Shown one piece after another: positions 17,406 to 21,087 of a stretch of 21,087 nt of DNA. How positions within the stretch are numbered: the stretch's first letter is position 1; each line of letters starts with the position of its first letter. Made by a program: the position numbers and the translations under genes. The stretch covers positions 10,510-31,596 of the forward strand of contig NWUY0300028782.1 in NCBI GenBank assembly GCA_004151065.3, written 5' to 3'. The notes beneath the pieces are model-generated. The model was given only the letters and a program-made list of their open reading frames with translations, had not been told where the DNA came from and searched no databases. The DNA is from Larix sibirica (Eukaryota > Streptophyta > Pinopsida > Pinales > Pinaceae).

Positions 17406-19299
17406 AGAAGTTATTAGAAAATTTTCTTTTATATCAGTTGTTTTTCTTGATTAATCAGCCTTTACAAGCCTTATTATAGATGGTCTTCCCTTAGTGATCA
17501 ATTTGGTAAAGTTTCAGACAAATCTGAGCAATTTTGCTCAACATTTGAATAATTTGTTTCTCTCTCAGATCCCATGGTTGTGCCTATTTGACCAACAATA
17601 GCGATAGGTCACCCTTATTAGCCCCAAATTCATGACTATTCCAATATGGTCGTCCCTTTCAAGCCAATAGTAGCAACCACAATGTAAAAAGTCAGTTTTA
17701 GAGCCTTTTCTAGGTTTTTCCCCGGATTTTTTCCCTATTTCTTTTTTAGTTTTAGTGTTTGCATGTTTCATTTAAAAGGGTTGCACTTAAAAAGGTTCAT
17801 TATATTTATTATATGTTTCTTTTTATTGCTTTCATGTTGTTTGTATGCATCTAGTAAGTTGTTTTTACAAGTTCTTTAAGTATTAATTGCATGAATGAGT
17901 CACACCTATAATTAAGTGAGCTGCATGTCCTCAAAATCATCAAGAGATCTTATTTGAAATTCACACATATTTTCATGCATTAAAATTTAATAGAAAAAAA
18001 TTTATTATTTTATATCCCGAAATCTGTCGTTATTATAAAAAAATGTCAACTTTACAATTATTGCATGGTTAAATTGTTTCTTTCCAGGCACAAGGATTTC
18101 TTGTTTGGATTTAGAAAATATCAGAGTTTTTTAATTTTAAAAGACTTTTTAGGAAGATTTAATCTCATAGTACCTTGCTTTGTGATTGTTTTTGCATTAA
18201 AAGGAAGCTTAGAAAATTGCAGTGATTGTATATTTTGAAAAAAAATATCAATTACGGAAAGCTTAGTGTGCATCGAGTATTGCATAATTTTTTTTTTAAT
18301 GTTTTGTGAACTAAAAGGAACCCGAACCTCTTTTCTCTCCCATAAAATTAATTTTTTCATTAGTTGAAAGGAAATATTGTTTTGATTTTGGCATATGTAT
18401 TGATTGATTCATCACTATTGAGTCTATAACATCACAAAAAGTTTCACACCATACCTTTGAGATTACACAACAAACACTAAAGAAAATGCTTAATTAAAAT
18501 AAGTCAAACTTTGTTTAATAGAAAACACAAATTAGACTAAGTTTAGGGCCTTGGTTCGGGGTTGGAGAGTAAACATCTCAAAGGCTAACAAACACAAAAC
18601 TAGGAAAATGATTGACGATAGGAAATCCATTAATAACATAGTGTTTGTCGAGAAAGCACATCTAACACATGTGTCAAGCACTACGGTTAAACTAAGTGAA
18701 GTAGATATCCCCTATTCACTTGCTTGGTGGGATTAACATGTGTACGGGGGTTTTGGTTAAGTGGCAAGTCCTCGAGGTGACACCACTTTTCTAAAGCTTC
18801 AAGTCAAGGACTTAAGTCATGCATTCCCTACCAATATGCCTAACCTTGACCTACGATTGTTCCCCCCCATTGATTGTGAAGTGGTAACCTTAGTTTCTAT
18901 NTGGTAACCTTAGTTTCTATTCCTAGGACATCACACAAGTGACTGCAAGTGGAAAATCCTTGTTGTACATGAGATAGACGTCTAATATACATCTTATCTC
19001 CTTTGGAGGGTATTCGCCAAAGGTAAGTACTTGCACCTATGGTGATTGTTGCATGAAAATTATTATAAATGACTCAATCTCACTTCATCAATTGGTTACT
19101 GAGACTTCATATCCCTCAGCAAACATTTTTTCAAAAATCCCCCTTTACTCAAATTTTCACTAATTAGATCAAGGCCTTAACCACCTTACTTTAGTTTTTA
19201 AAAGATTAGTTTGTTTGTTGCATCTCATAGTTCTTTTGTAGTTATGTTATTTTTGCATTACTTTATGTCTAACTAGCCTCAGGATTGATTGTCTGAGTT
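17406..19299 (+). other. Long leader of the right-hand plus-strand element
   Basis: About 1.9 kb without a supported gene. A 61-codon open stretch at 18551-18736 has no recognised domain. A strong splice-donor match, CAAAG/GTAAGT, has its GT at 19023-19024. A lone N at 18901 is flanked by a 19-bp duplication. A long leader before the first ORF is known in Tat/Ogre elements, so the length fits the type suggested by the primer-binding site. Confidence 0.45.
18882..18920. repeat. 19-bp exact duplication flanking a single N
   Basis: TGGTAACCTTAGTTTCTAT occurs at 18882-18900 and again at 18902-18920 with only the N between. This is the pattern of two contig ends that overlap but were joined with a gap symbol, so the duplication is very likely an assembly artefact. 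Confidence 0.9.
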
Positions 19300-21001
19300 G
19301 TGTATTTACACTTATTATTAAAACCTAACTTAAAACATTTCAAAGTTCAAGACCTACCAACTTGTCATTTTAGGCGAGATCCTAGTGCGTCATCAAAGGC
19401 CCAAGGGTCTAGTTTCACCATGCCTCATACAGTTATTGGGGGCACTCATGCCTCTACTGCCACCAACACACATCAAAAGCCGACCACTCATCCTTATGGG
19501 ATTCCATCAGTAAGTGTGCATCTCCCACCACCAAGTTTTATTGTTACTAGCATGACCACAGCAAGCACTTCAGTGCCTGTCACTAACTTCTCGAGTCCTA
19601 ATCCCCGAAGCACGTTGGATTCATCTTCAGGTATCCCCAAATGTGAGTCTATTTTACCAAAAATGGGTTTTTCCTATGGTTGGCTTGGTCCATCCAACAC
19701 CAACTACATGGTAGGAGGTTATAATAGTCCTCAAAGCAATCCCAATTATTGGTCAGATCTTGCTTTTGGGGGAAACCCTTCATCGTGGAACGTGAATGTT
19801 CTCGACTAAAACTCTAAACCTTGGAATAACAATCTCATAGAATTATCCTCCACCTTGGGGTGGTAACACCTCGGGGGTTCATCCTCCACCACAAATCAAC
19901 GCCACATAGGGGGAATCCTCCTCCTTCAAGTGGTAATATGTTGGGGGAGACTACTCCACCCATCAACACTGCTCTACAAAGGAGTAGTTTGTTTACCGGG
20001 GTCAATTCTCCTCCTATGAGTGTTAATGTGCTTGGGGCCACCAATCCACCTGTTAATACAACTCCGCCACGGAGTGGATTTTTTCCTGGGGGAAATCCTT
20101 CTCCAACAAGTGGTAATGTTCCATGGGGCGTCAATCCACTTGTTAACACCCCTCTACCATGGAGTGGTTTTTTTCCCTAAAGTAATCATCCTCCTTGGGG
20201 AACACCTCCTATGTAGGGAAACATATCATTGAATTCCAATCAATCCCAAGGAAAGAACTTTATCTTGTGGGGCAATCAACCCCACCCATGTGAAACATGT
20301 CTGTGACAGCTTCGATGAGATCTCAACAGACCATGACTCTTACCCAAACTTTAGATGTACTTATGGTTCAATCCATTTCCATGAGAGGAAAGAAGAATAA
20401 ATATAAGAAGAAACCTCTGCATTCACACTTTACCTTCTTGGGACTTGGTTCCGCCAATTGACAAGGTGATTTATCCAATGGGGCATTGGAGCATATCCTC
20501 CCCCTCCCCCCCCATCTTGATTTGAGTGAATTTTCCAACATATGTTCTCTCTGGGATGATATTCAAAGTTGGCATTCCTTTGGATATTTTCAATGTCCAT
20601 GTCCTTGGGTTGGACCTAGTTGCACCCAAACCCAACCTCGATTTTCCTTTGAATATGATCTCACTATTTGTAGATCCCCAGACAACAGTATTTTTTAGTC
20701 AATTGACTGAGTCATTAAGTTGCAAGTTAGTATTCCTAACAAGTCTGATTCTTTTAGAATATCTTTAGACTCTTGTGATGATGAGTTTGTTCCTATAGAC
20801 TCTGTTATTGCTTTTAGCTTTAATATTCCTCACAAATTTGATCTTATTCATTGTAGGTCCTCATGCCTTAGCGTTCGTAAGTTTTCGCTGGTAGACTATG
20901 CCTCGATACTGAATATTGTGAAATATATTGAAGTTGAAGATACCCCCCCATCAAAAGTAGTTCATGTTCAATCTTTCATTTTTTTTATTTTAGGGATATG
21001 A
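19300..21001 (+). pseudogene. Proline/asparagine-rich ORF of the right-hand element, unknown protein
   Basis: The frame is open from 19300 to 19809, continues past a TAA, changes to frame 3 (about 19860-20290) and then to frame 2 up to 21001. The start is uncertain. The first part is rich in S, T, P and H; the middle consists of 30-residue repeats with NPPVNT and SGFFPGG motifs; then a basic KKNKYKKK patch and a mixed, folded-looking part (SIPNKSDSFRISLDSCDDEF, later DLIHCRSS) follow. Stops include TAA, TAG and TGA. Position suggests a gag-type or accessory ORF, but no capsid, zinc knuckle or enzyme motif is seen. The protein may continue beyond the window. Confidence 0.5.
19862..20201 (+). 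repeat. 90-bp tandem repeat, about 3.8 copies, in frame (30 residues)
   Basis: Full units lie at 19932-20021, 20022-20111 and 20112-20201, each starting GGTAAT or GTTAAT; a shortened unit of about 70 bp lies at 19862-19931. All are multiples of three apart from the shortened one, keeping the protein repeat: G/V-N-V/M, then NPPVNT, then SGFFP. The copies differ at many sites, so the array is old. Confidence 0.85.
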
Positions 21002-21087
21002 TCATGGTATTGTTGTTTCTTGGATAAAATATTTTGATATGGAATCCTAATTGCTTAGGGATCATGCTTTGCATGTTATTCTCTATG

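Noticed and set aside
19835-20149. 104-codon glycine-rich minus-strand open stretch
   Set aside because: Shadow of the 90-bp in-frame repeats; the plus-strand frame connects with coding sequence on both sides.
20526-20768. 80-codon plus-strand open stretch in frame 3
   Set aside because: The overlapping frame-2 reading continues through to 21001 and joins the upstream basic segment, so this one is probably a shadow. Not fully certain.

Overview
The window looks like non-genic DNA from a plant nuclear genome: AT-rich and built almost wholly of decayed, nested retrotransposons. I see no intact host gene, no tRNA or rRNA gene and no bacterial-type operon. Plant-type Ty3/gypsy gag-protease, LINE reverse transcriptase-RNase H, TG...CA long terminal repeats (LTRs) and tRNA primer-binding sites all point to a seed plant with a large repeat-filled genome. 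A gymnosperm is my guess, but the sequence alone does not prove it. Three single-N positions (327, 11063, 18901) look like scaffold joins, so linkage across them is uncertain.

Layout. 1-615 and 5973 to about 6610 hold pieces of one LTR family, called LTR-A here, marked by a 55-bp tandem repeat. The piece at 438-615 and the piece from 5973 would form one LTR-A stretch if joined. They are split by a 5.36-kb insertion (616-5972) carrying a broken reading frame of about 1,260 codons (1460-5261) with a long coiled-coil half. I do not recognise this protein. 6611-8540 is non-coding with two local duplications and a microsatellite. 8687-11062 is a minus-strand LINE remnant with the end of the RT domain, a zf-RVT-like region and an RNase H domain. 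11151-13797 is a plus-strand Ty3/gypsy element reduced to gag, a scrap of protease, a polypurine tract and a 1,719-bp LTR-A; pol is missing. That LTR ends precisely inside the next element, a minus-strand Ty3/gypsy copy (13798-16275) with gag, protease, the start of the RT linker and a tRNA-iMet-like primer-binding site. 16276-17380 holds LTR sequence of two opposed elements. From 17388 a plus-strand element begins with a different primer-binding site of the TGGCGACTCC type, then a 1.9-kb leader, then a proline/asparagine-rich reading frame with 90-bp tandem repeats running to the window end.

Common theme. Within most coding remnants, interrupting stops are mostly TAA or TAG at places where glutamine fits, with fewer TGA, plus several frameshifts. 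This fits C-to-T decay of methylated CAG/CAA codons in silenced repeats. The most unusual items are the unidentified ORF in its own insertion, the pol-less plus-strand element with a doubled polypurine-tract/LTR start, and the repeat-built ORF near the right end.
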